Assembly: GCA_045592445.1 (NCBI GenBank)
Contig: JAZNUV010000032.1
Span: 1-60,657 of the forward strand
Length of the DNA stretch: 60,657 bases
Direction: 5' to 3'
Origin: JAQXGO01 sp045592445
GTDB taxonomy: Bacteria > Bacillota > Clostridia > UMGS1883 > UMGS1540
Every line of letters starts with the position of its first letter. Within the stretch, counting starts at the first letter, position 1. The position numbers were made by a program, and so were the translations under genes. The notes beneath the pieces were generated by a model, which saw nothing but the letters and a program-made list of their open reading frames with translations, was not told the origin of the DNA and searched no databases. Positions 54,150 to 60,657 of this stretch are shown piece by piece.

Positions 54150-54195
54150 AAAGAGGCAATGACTGAATGAACTGGTCAATCATTGCCTCTTTTTA
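54150..54195. terminator. Terminator between the rhamnosidase and gpmI
   Basis: Perfect 11-base arms AGAGGCAATGA/TCATTGCCTCT, 17-base loop, T-run. Can serve both converging genes. Confidence 0.85.
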
Positions 54196-54212
54196 TTTCT
54201 TTTCTCGATTGC

Positions 54213-55721
54213 CTATTTTACAATCAAGCTTTCACCTGTCATTTCTTCGGGTTTTTCGAGCTGCATAATATCAAGCATTGTGGGTGCAATATCCGCAAGC
54301 CTTCCACCTTCGCGAAGTTTTATATCTCCTGCGCCCGCGACCAAAAGCGGCACGGGGTTTGTGGTATGTGCAGTGAAGGGGCTGCCGTCTGTATCGAGCA
54401 TACAATCAGCATTACCATGGTCAGCAGTTAAAAGAACAGTGCCGCCTTTTGCTAAAATAGCATCTACGACTTCGCCGACGCAAGCGTCCACCGTTTCAAC
54501 GGCGCGTATCGCACAGCTTATGGCGCCTGTATGACCGACCATATCGCAGTTTGCAAAGTTTAAGATAATTACGTCTTGCGCATCAAGGCGTGCGAGCACG
54601 GCATCCTTGACTGCAACTGCGCTCATTTCGGGCATAAGGTCATATGTTGCAACCTTGGGGGAAGGAATTAAAACGCGGTCTTCACCGGGTGCGCATTTCT
54701 CTACGCCGCCGTTAAAGAAGAATGTAACGTGTGCATACTTTTCCGTTTCGGCAATACGAAGTTGGGTATAGCCCTTTTCGGCAATATAATCCCCAAAAGT
54801 GTTTGTGAGTTTTTGGGGGCGAAATGCTACCTGTACGTTTGGCATTGTTGCGTCATACTGCGTCATACAAACGTAAGTGAGCGGGAAAAACTTTCTTGTA
54901 AAGCCGTCAAAATCCGGGTCTACAAACGCACGGGTAATTTCACGTGCGCGGTCAGGGCGGAAGTTAAAGAAAACCACACTGTCATCCTTTTCGATTTTAC
55001 CATTGCCCAAAGAGGCAGGCACGATAAATTCATCTGTTACATCTTCTTCATAGGAAGCGCGGACATAGGATGCGGCATCCTCGATTTTCTTTGCTTTGGA
55101 GCCGATGAGTGTTTTATAAGCTTTCTCCACGCGGTCCCAACGATTGTCACGATCCATCGCATAGTAGCGCCCCATAACGGAAGCGATACTGCCAACGCCG
55201 ATGCGATTCATTTCTGCCGTTAAATCGTCAAGGAAACCCGCACCTGAGGTGGGGGACACATCACGCCCGTCCAAAAGTGCGTGGACATATACCTTCGTAA
55301 GACCAAATCGTTTTGCCATCTCCAAAATGCCGTAGAGATGGGTAATATGGCTATGCACGCCACCATCAGACAAAAGACCGATAAGGTGCAGTGAAGTGTT
55401 GTTATTTTTACAGTTTTCCATGGCGGATACCAGTGCGCTGTTCTCAAAAAAGTCTCCGTCTGTAATGGATTTTGTAATGCGGGTCAGCTCCTGATATACG
55501 ACTCTGCCCGCACCGATGTTGGTGTGGCCGACCTCGGAATTACCCATCTGCCCTTCCGGCAAACCAACATCCATGCCGCTGGCGCCGATTTTTGTATAGG
55601 GGTATGCTTTAAAAAGACGGTCCAGATTCGGTGTGGCGGCACTACTGATGGCATTTCCTTCTCCGCTTGGTGCGAAGGCAAAGCCATCCATAATAATAAG
55701 TGCTGTGAGTTTTTTATCCAA
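54213..55721 (-). CDS. gpmI: 2,3-bisphosphoglycerate-independent phosphoglycerate mutase
   Basis: Interconverts 3- and 2-phosphoglycerate in glycolysis with Mn. The 502-residue enzyme has IIMDGFAF at the start, the nucleophile stretch GQMGNSEVGHTNIGAG (Ser in NSEVGH), LLSDGGVHSHI, ANCDMVGHTG and LTADHGNAD as metal sites. The start is a TTG at 55721 after AGAAAGGA. It follows the pgk-tpiA fusion. This is the canonical glycolytic enzyme and makes the ApgM-type gene at 19.3 kb redundant for this step. Confidence 0.97.
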   Translation of the reverse strand: MDKKLTALIIMDGFAFAPSGEGNAISSAATPNLDRLFKAYPYTKIGASGMDVGLPEGQMGNSEVGHTNIGAGRVVYQELTRITKSITDGDFFENSALVSAMENCKNNNTSLHLIGLLSDGGVHSHITHLYGILEMAKRFGLTKVYVHALLDGRDVSPTSGAGFLDDLTAEMNRIGVGSIASVMGRYYAMDRDNRWDRVEKAYKTLIGSKAKKIEDAASYVRASYEEDVTDEFIVPASLGNGKIEKDDSVVFFNFRPDRAREITRAFVDPDFDGFTRKFFPLTYVCMTQYDATMPNVQVAFRPQKLTNTFGDYIAEKGYTQLRIAETEKYAHVTFFFNGGVEKCAPGEDRVLIPSPKVATYDLMPEMSAVAVKDAVLARLDAQDVIILNFANCDMVGHTGAISCAIRAVETVDACVGEVVDAILAKGGTVLLTADHGNADCMLDTDGSPFTAHTTNPVPLLVAGAGDIKLREGGRLADIAPTMLDIMQLEKPEEMTGESLIVK

Positions 55722-55740
55722 AATATTCTTCCTTTCTGAT

Positions 55741-55767
55741 ACGCACCGGGGAAATTCCCCGGTGCGT
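55741..55767. repeat. GC-rich hairpin between pgk-tpiA and gpmI
   Basis: Near-perfect palindrome with arms ACGCACCGGGGAA/TTCCCCGGTGCGT. On the coding strand no T-run follows, so it is more likely an mRNA stability or processing element, or a weak attenuator, within the operon. Confidence 0.8.
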
Positions 55768-55793
55768 ACAAATGCTTTTAAATTTTCGTAGCT

Positions 55794-57731
55794 TTAGGCG
55801 TTGGCAATAACCGTAAAGTCGTCCGCCTTAAGGCTTGCGCCACCGACAAGACCGCCGTCAATATCGCTCATAGCGAAAAGGTCTGCGGCATTTGCGGCGT
55901 TTACGCTGCCACCATAGAGAATGCGGATTTTACCTGCAGTTTCCGCACCATACAATTCGCCAATCAGAACGCGAATCGCGCTGCAAACTTCATTTGCCTG
56001 CTCGTTGGTTGCAGTTTTACCTGTGCCGATTGCCCAGATGGGTTCATAAGCAATTACAATATCTGCTGCTTTATCTGCAGGAATATCTTTTAATGCTTTC
56101 TTAAGCTGAATGCGAATCCATTCGATTGTAATGCCATCTTCGCGCTGAGCCAGGGATTCGCCGCAGCAAATAACGGGAATAAGACCATATTCGAGTGCTT
56201 TGATTGCTTTTTTGTTTACGGTTTCATCCGTTTCACCAAAATATTCGCGACGTTCGGAGTGGCCGAGGATAACATGTGTAACACCCATTTCGCGAAGCAT
56301 TGCAGGAGCAATTTCACCCGTGAAAGCGCCCTTATCCTCAAAGTGCATGTTCTGTGCGCCAACCATAATTTTTGTGCCCTTTGCGGCTTTCAAAACAGCA
56401 TCGAGGCAAACGAAGGGGGGACAAACAAGTACATCGTTTGCGGCATCTCCTGCTTTTGCAGCAAGGTCTGCCATGAGTGCTGCAGCTTCTTCGGGGGTTT
56501 TATTCATTTTCCAGTTGCCTGCTGCAAGTTTTTTTCTATCATCTAAAAGGCAAGCAATACCGGGGAGTACGATGCCTTCCAAAAATTCGAGAGAAGCACC
56601 GCCGCCTGTAGAAATGTGCGTCATTTTATCTGCAAAACCGAGTTGTTCTACTGCTGCTGCACTGTCACCGCCGCCGATAATGGTAGTGGCAGAAGCGTTT
56701 GCAAGTGCTTTTGCAACTGCGATTGTGCCTTTTGCCAGCGTCGGATTTTCAAATACACCCATCGGACCGTTCCAAACTACAGTGCGTGCATCGCTGATTG
56801 CTTTTGCGAAAAGGTCAATTGTTTTTGTTCCGATGTCAAGACCCATTTTATCAGCGGGAATAGCATCTACCGAAACAACTTCAGTTGCAATTTCAGCCGT
56901 GATGGGGTCAGGGAATGCAGCTGCTACGGTCGTATCAACGGGCAAAAGAAGCTCTACGCCGTTTGCAGCGGCCTTTTCGATAAGGCTTTTTGCAAGGTCA
57001 AGCTTTTCTGCGTCGAATAAGGATTTGCCGATTTCGCAGCCCTTTGCCTTGAGGAAGGTGTAAGCCATACCGCCACCAATAATCAACTTATCTACTTTTG
57101 TAATTAAGTTTTCGATAACGCCGATTTTGTCGGAAACCTTCGCACCGCCCAAAATGGCAACGAAGGGACGCTCGGGATTCGAAAGTGCCTTACCCATGAC
57201 GTCAATTTCCTTCTGAATGAGGTAACCGCAAACGGCGGGCAGGTAGTCTGCAACGCCAGCGGTGGAAGCGTGTGCGCGATGTGCGGTACCAAATGCGTCG
57301 TTTACATAAATATCAGCAAAGGAAGCTAAAGCTTTAGCAAAAGCAGGATCGTATTTCTCTTCTTCTTTGTGATAACGAACGTTTTCAAGCAAGATAACGT
57401 CGCCATCTTTCATGTCGGCAACCAAAGCTTTTGCACTGTCGCCGATAACATCCTCTGCCATTTTAACGGTTTTGCCGAGATGCTCGGAAAGACGTTTTGC
57501 AACCGGTGCCAGACTGAATTTGGGATTAAATTCTCCCTTCGGTCTGCCAAGATGCGAGCAAAGGATAACCTTTGCATTATGGTCCGCAAGGTAGCGGACA
57601 GTGGGCAGTGCACCGAGGATTCTCGTTTCGTCCGTAATGTTCTTGTCAGCGTCAAGCGGTACGTTAAAGTCGCAACGAACCAAAACGCGCTTGCCTTCTA
57701 CAGCAATAGATTCAATGTTTCTCTTGTTCAT
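55794..57731 (-). CDS. Phosphoglycerate kinase / triosephosphate isomerase fusion
   Basis: One 645-residue protein with two glycolytic enzymes. Residues 1-395 are phosphoglycerate kinase: VLVRCDFNVPLD, HLGRPKG, GGAKVSDKI, GPMGVFE and STGGGASLEFLEG all present. After a linker of only about 10 residues, residues 400-645 are a complete triosephosphate isomerase: GNWKMNK (Lys408), LGHSERR (His491), AYEPIWAIGTG (Glu563) and the phosphate loop GGSVNAANA. The reading frame runs through with no stop or frameshift, unlike a decoded overlap. TAGGAGTG precedes the ATG. gap and eno are not adjacent in this window; gpmI follows. Confidence 0.96.
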   Translation of the reverse strand: MNKRNIESIAVEGKRVLVRCDFNVPLDADKNITDETRILGALPTVRYLADHNAKVILCSHLGRPKGEFNPKFSLAPVAKRLSEHLGKTVKMAEDVIGDSAKALVADMKDGDVILLENVRYHKEEEKYDPAFAKALASFADIYVNDAFGTAHRAHASTAGVADYLPAVCGYLIQKEIDVMGKALSNPERPFVAILGGAKVSDKIGVIENLITKVDKLIIGGGMAYTFLKAKGCEIGKSLFDAEKLDLAKSLIEKAAANGVELLLPVDTTVAAAFPDPITAEIATEVVSVDAIPADKMGLDIGTKTIDLFAKAISDARTVVWNGPMGVFENPTLAKGTIAVAKALANASATTIIGGGDSAAAVEQLGFADKMTHISTGGGASLEFLEGIVLPGIACLLDDRKKLAAGNWKMNKTPEEAAALMADLAAKAGDAANDVLVCPPFVCLDAVLKAAKGTKIMVGAQNMHFEDKGAFTGEIAPAMLREMGVTHVILGHSERREYFGETDETVNKKAIKALEYGLIPVICCGESLAQREDGITIEWIRIQLKKALKDIPADKAADIVIAYEPIWAIGTGKTATNEQANEVCSAIRVLIGELYGAETAGKIRILYGGSVNAANAADLFAMSDIDGGLVGGASLKADDFTVIANA

Positions 57732-57847
57732 AATTTCACTCCTACATATATTATATCCACTATTTTACAACAAAAGCGCCCTAAAATCAAGTAAAAAATA
57801 AAAAAATATCTTTATTTATTGAGGAAGTTTTTTTTCTTGTTAAATTA

Positions 57848-57876
57848 TTGACAAAAAAATTGTCCTGTGGTATAAT
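57848..57876 (+). promoter_or_regulatory. Promoter of the exchanger-family gene
   Basis: Consensus -35 TTGACA (57848-57853), 17-base spacer, extended -10 TGg-TATAAT (57868-57876). On the opposite strand a TATAAT at 57755-57750 may be the -10 of pgk-tpiA, without a clear -35. Confidence 0.9.
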
Positions 57877-57914
57877 TTGCAAATACAATATCTTACATAA
57901 AAAGGAGCATACAC

Positions 57915-59183
57915 ATGGAATTTTTGAATCAGCTAATCTCGTTTTCGGGCGGTACGGTTGCACTTTTTGGAGCATTCTTGATTTGCCTTATCGGATATGC
58001 TATCGGGCATATTCAAATTAAGGGGTTATCCCTCGGAACGGCAGGCGTATTTTTGGCGGCACTTTTGTTCGGATATCTTTTTACGTTGCCCCAAATTCAG
58101 TCTATTCCTGTTTTGGGCAGACTGTATGTTGAAAATGCATCCTCTGCGGTAGTGGGGCATTATAAGTTTATGGAAAGTGTCGGCCTTATCTTGTTTGTTA
58201 CAAGCGTCGGTTTTATTGCGGGACCGAACTTTTTCCGCGATTTAAAGAAAAATGCAAAATCCTATGTACCGATGGGTATTATTATCATCGCAATCGGCGC
58301 GATACTGACGGCACTTTTTGCAATCATTCCCGGTATCGGATCTGCTTTTGCAAACGGTGTTTTGTCGGGTGCATTGACAAGTACGCCGGCATTTTCCGCT
58401 GCAAAACAGGTTGCATCGGCGGACGCGCAGGGTCTTGTGGCACTCGGTCATGCGGTTGCATATCCCTTCGGTGTTATCGGTGTTGTGCTTTTCGTACAGA
58501 TTATTCCGAGACTGGTCCGCGCAAATATGGAAAAGGAACGCGGACTTATTATGGTAGAAACATCTGATGCGGCACAAAAGACCGACGCGGTAAAGCATAC
58601 GCTCTTAGATGAATTTGGCTTTGCATCCTTTGGTCTTGCAGTTGTACTCGGTATTCTCCTCGGCAGCATAAAAATTCCGCTTACGTCTGCAGGATTTAAA
58701 GGCGCATGCTTTTCCCTCGGCAATACGGGCGGACCGCTTATTATGGCATTGATTCTCGGTCACTTCGGGCATATCGGCAAATTGAACATGCGTGTGCCGG
58801 ATAGCGTTGTAAAGGTATTTCGTGAATTCGGACTTATGCTCTTTTTAATCGGTGCAGGCGTTGAAGGCGGCGTAGAATTGGTCGCACAGGTACAGGCTTC
58901 CGAATACGGTGTTATGCTTGTTGTATATGGCTTTTTGGCCGGTGCGGCTATGACAACAATTCCTATGCTCGTCGGCTATTTCTGTGCAAAAAAATGGTTT
59001 AGGTTGCCGCTCCTTTATAACCTGGGCTCCATCACGGGCGGTATGACCAGTACACCTGCACTTGGCACGTTAATCTCGGTTGCGGGGACGGATGATGTTG
59101 CAAGTGCGTATGCATCCACCTATCCTATGGCTTTGGTGCTGATTGTTTTGGTTTCCAACCTGATAGGCACGTTTATTGCTTAG
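57915..59183 (+). CDS. Aspartate-alanine exchanger family transporter
   Basis: A 422-residue membrane protein with about ten to twelve helices in two repeats. Each repeat carries the family signature: ALTSTPAFSAAK (about 155) and GGMTSTPALGTL (about 380). Members exchange amino acids or dicarboxylates (for example Asp/Ala) and are often split by two RCK_C domains; here only a short loop (about 205-230) separates the halves. AAGGAG precedes the ATG. Substrate unknown. Confidence 0.85.
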   Translation: MEFLNQLISFSGGTVALFGAFLICLIGYAIGHIQIKGLSLGTAGVFLAALLFGYLFTLPQIQSIPVLGRLYVENASSAVVGHYKFMESVGLILFVTSVGFIAGPNFFRDLKKNAKSYVPMGIIIIAIGAILTALFAIIPGIGSAFANGVLSGALTSTPAFSAAKQVASADAQGLVALGHAVAYPFGVIGVVLFVQIIPRLVRANMEKERGLIMVETSDAAQKTDAVKHTLLDEFGFASFGLAVVLGILLGSIKIPLTSAGFKGACFSLGNTGGPLIMALILGHFGHIGKLNMRVPDSVVKVFREFGLMLFLIGAGVEGGVELVAQVQASEYGVMLVVYGFLAGAAMTTIPMLVGYFCAKKWFRLPLLYNLGSITGGMTSTPALGTLISVAGTDDVASAYASTYPMALVLIVLVSNLIGTFIA

Positions 59184-59256
59184 TAAATATAAGGTAAGAT
59201 TTTAAAAAAGAATGAGGATAAATCAAAAAGACATCATTCTACGGATAAACACAATT

Positions 59257-59281
59257 ATATCGGCGTATGCCGATATTTTTG
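59257..59281 (+). terminator. Terminator upstream of recA
   Basis: Stem ATATCGGC/GCCGATAT, loop GTAT, T-run. It ends the exchanger transcript and insulates recA. Confidence 0.85.
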
Positions 59282-59292
59282 TTTCCAAAATC

Positions 59293-59321
59293 TTGACATA
59301 CATAAGAAATAAAAGTATAAT
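59293..59321 (+). promoter_or_regulatory. Promoter of recA
   Basis: Consensus -35 TTGACA (59293-59298), 17-base spacer, -10 TATAAT (59316-59321). I see no GAAC-N4-GTTC LexA box around it. Confidence 0.88.
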
Positions 59322-59348
59322 AATTGTAGAAGGACAGGAGGAATGAAG

Positions 59349-60410
59349 ATGGCAGAGAAAAAAGGTACTGAAAAAAAGAAGGCGGCAACCGCAATTGCAG
59401 GGCAGGATGAAAAGAAAAAAGCACTTGAGATGGCACTCGGTCAGATAGAAAAGCAATTTGGTAAGGGTGCGGTTATGAAACTTGGGGAAAATACGCATCT
59501 GAACATCGAGTCTATTCCGACAGGGTCTTTGTCACTTGATATCGCACTGGGCATCGGCGGCGTGCCGCGCGGCAGAATTGTTGAAATATACGGGCCGGAA
59601 TCCTCCGGTAAAACAACTGTGGCATTACATATTATTGCCGAGGCGCAAAAACGCGGCGGCGAAGTCGCGTTTATCGATGCGGAGCATGCTTTAGACCCGC
59701 ATTATGCAGAAGTTTTGGGTGTTGATGTAGACAGTTTGATTGTATCGCAACCGGACACGGGCGAGCAAGCGCTGGAAATTGCAGAAGCACTTGCACGAAG
59801 TGGCGCACTTGATGCTTTGGTTGTTGACTCCGTAGCGGCATTGGTGCCGAAAGCGGAAATTGAAGGCGAAATGGGTGACGCACATGTCGGTCTGCAGGCA
59901 AGACTTATGAGTCAGGCCCTCAGAAAGCTTGCGGGCGTTGTAAATAAATCGGGCACAACGGCAATTTTCATAAATCAGCTTCGTGAAAAGGTTGGTATTG
60001 TATACGGGAATCCTGAGGTTACCCCCGGTGGCCGCGCACTGAAATTCTACGCTTCTGTGCGTTTGGATGTGCGGAAATCCGAAGTGATTAAAGTGGACAG
60101 TACACCTGTGGGCAACCGCGTTCGCATTAAGGTTGTGAAAAATAAGGTTGCACCGCCCTTCCGTGAAGCAGAGTGCGATATTATGTACGGACAGGGCATC
60201 TCGACTGTTGGTAATATTTTAGACCTTGCCGTGGATTACGATTTAGTTGATAAGTCGGGTGCATGGTATTCGTATGATGGAGAGAGGATTGGACAGGGTA
60301 GAGAAAATGCGAAGAAGTTTCTTACCGAAAATCCTGACATATCCGCAAAACTTGAGGCGGAAATTCGGGAAAAGGCAGGATTGCCAACCCCCAATATATC
60401 GGAAGAATAA
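59349..60410 (+). CDS. recA: Recombinase RecA
   Basis: Strand-exchange ATPase for recombination and the SOS response. The 353-residue protein has the MAW-like N-terminus QIEKQFGKGAVMKLG, Walker A GPESSGKTT, ALDALVVDSVAALVPKAEIEGE with Walker B and loop 1, and FINQLREKVG with GGRALKFYASVRLDVR. I chose the ATG at 59349, 7 bases after GGAGG; the ATG at 59343 is too close. The N-terminal tail is Lys-rich. Confidence 0.98.
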   Translation: MAEKKGTEKKKAATAIAGQDEKKKALEMALGQIEKQFGKGAVMKLGENTHLNIESIPTGSLSLDIALGIGGVPRGRIVEIYGPESSGKTTVALHIIAEAQKRGGEVAFIDAEHALDPHYAEVLGVDVDSLIVSQPDTGEQALEIAEALARSGALDALVVDSVAALVPKAEIEGEMGDAHVGLQARLMSQALRKLAGVVNKSGTTAIFINQLREKVGIVYGNPEVTPGGRALKFYASVRLDVRKSEVIKVDSTPVGNRVRIKVVKNKVAPPFREAECDIMYGQGISTVGNILDLAVDYDLVDKSGAWYSYDGERIGQGRENAKKFLTENPDISAKLEAEIREKAGLPTPNISEE

Positions 60411-60440
60411 ACCGGGGATGTTTAAAAATGTGTAGACCGC

Positions 60441-60650
60441 ATAAACGCTATTTTTAACATATTTTACAACCTCTTAAGAAAATCAAAAATATGAAATATG
60501 CTGTAAAATTTGAAAAATCAAGATACTACCTTGTATTTTAGCGTTTGTGCTACGAACAAACTTCGCCTCTCGACGTACCTATGTACGCCTTCGGGTTCCC
60601 ACGGCAAGGCCCAACGCCTTGCCGTGACTCAGTTTGTTCGTTCTACAACA
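60441..60650. repeat. Nested inverted-repeat element downstream of recA
   Basis: No gene is visible after recA. The outer part has ATAAACGCTA (60441-60450) facing TAGCGTTTGT (60539-60548) and, inside, ATTTTACA (60461) facing TGTAAAAT (60502). The inner GC-rich part has an 11-base perfect stem ACGAACAAACT (60552-60562)/AGTTTGTTCGT (60631-60641) enclosing two hairpins: CGTAC-CTAT-GTACG (60574-60587) and CACGGCAAGGC/GCCTTGCCGTG (60600-60626). This looks like a three-way-junction RNA or a MITE-type repeat. It is present once in the window and may continue past the edge. Confidence 0.6.
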
Positions 60651-60657
60651 TTTTTAT

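Noticed and set aside
56200..57063. Open frame of 287 codons opposite the pgk-tpiA fusion
   Set aside because: Antisense shadow of highly conserved glycolytic sequence, with no start signals.
55794..57731. Separate pgk and tpiA genes with a missed stop
   Set aside because: The frame runs straight through the junction with normal coding sequence and no in-frame start with a ribosome binding site at the TPI part.
1..60657. CRISPR arrays, tRNA/rRNA genes, insertion sequences, phage genes
   Set aside because: Searched by eye on both strands; no regularly spaced repeats, transposase motifs, phage structural genes or cloverleaf-like sequences were found.

Overview
The window reads as chromosome from an anaerobic, low-to-moderate G+C Gram-positive bacterium of the class Clostridia (Bacillota). 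Supporting features are ctsR-mcsA-mcsB-clpC, glgC-glgD, noc beside mnmG-rsmG, mreCD-PBP2-minD-mgsA, a PdaA-type muramic-lactam deacetylase (a hint of spore-forming ancestry), FtsE/FtsX with an M23 hydrolase and a CtpA-type protease, oxygen-sensitive enzymes (a glycyl radical enzyme, a D-lactate dehydrogenase), frequent TTG/GTG starts and strong AGGAGG ribosome binding sites. I cannot name the genus. There are no rRNA or tRNA genes, CRISPR arrays or recognisable insertion sequences.

Layout. 1-5.3 kb (+): the 3' part of pheT, a phosphoribosyltransferase, a condensation-fold acyltransferase with a zinc-ribbon membrane partner, and an unusual double-length ThyX. 5.4-7.3 kb: L-fucose isomerase with its own terminator. 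7.5-8.3 kb (-): ylmH. 8.5-14.3 kb (+): dut, maf, mreC, mreD, PBP2, minD, mgsA (nucleotide hygiene, cell shape, division). 14.3-26.8 kb (+): a HAD phosphatase and engB, then a long collinear run from one strong promoter: ACT-domain protein, hom, lysC, rlmB, apgM, a PfoR-type EIIC, dus, an SDR, mnmG, rsmG, noc. 26.9-35.0 kb (-): CdaR/PucR-type regulator, ftsE, ftsX, M23 hydrolase, S41 protease, then alaS-HIT from a separate promoter. 35.2-38.4 kb (+): glgC, glgD and a PdaA-like lipoprotein. 38.5-43.3 kb: a small XRE regulator, a LytTR regulator, a large secreted protein of unknown family behind a near-consensus promoter, a convergent secreted stalk-domain protein, and a D-lactate dehydrogenase with an added Cys cluster. 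43.4-47.9 kb (+): the CtsR heat-shock operon with a visible CtsR operator. 47.9-54.1 kb: a small sugar island (SMP-30 lactonase and glycyl radical enzyme on minus; AraC regulator and family-78 alpha-L-rhamnosidase on plus). 54.2-57.7 kb (-): glycolytic pgk-tpiA fused into one gene, then gpmI. 57.9-60.4 kb (+): an aspartate-alanine-exchanger family transporter and recA, followed by a highly structured noncoding element at the window edge.

Most interesting points: (1) the island pairing a divergent, short glycyl radical enzyme (Cys-x-Glu active-site motif, RLCGW radical loop) with a lactonase, a cytoplasmic rhamnosidase and an AraC regulator, which I propose is an undescribed anaerobic deoxysugar route; (2) a tandem-fused ThyX in which one half keeps SxRY and the other keeps RHR, suggesting a split active site; (3) a PGK-TPI fusion in a Firmicute; (4) an ApgM-family protein inside a Thr/Lys biosynthetic run while a canonical gpmI sits elsewhere, which suggests it is an alternative homoserine kinase; (5) a nested inverted-repeat element after recA that no gene explains.
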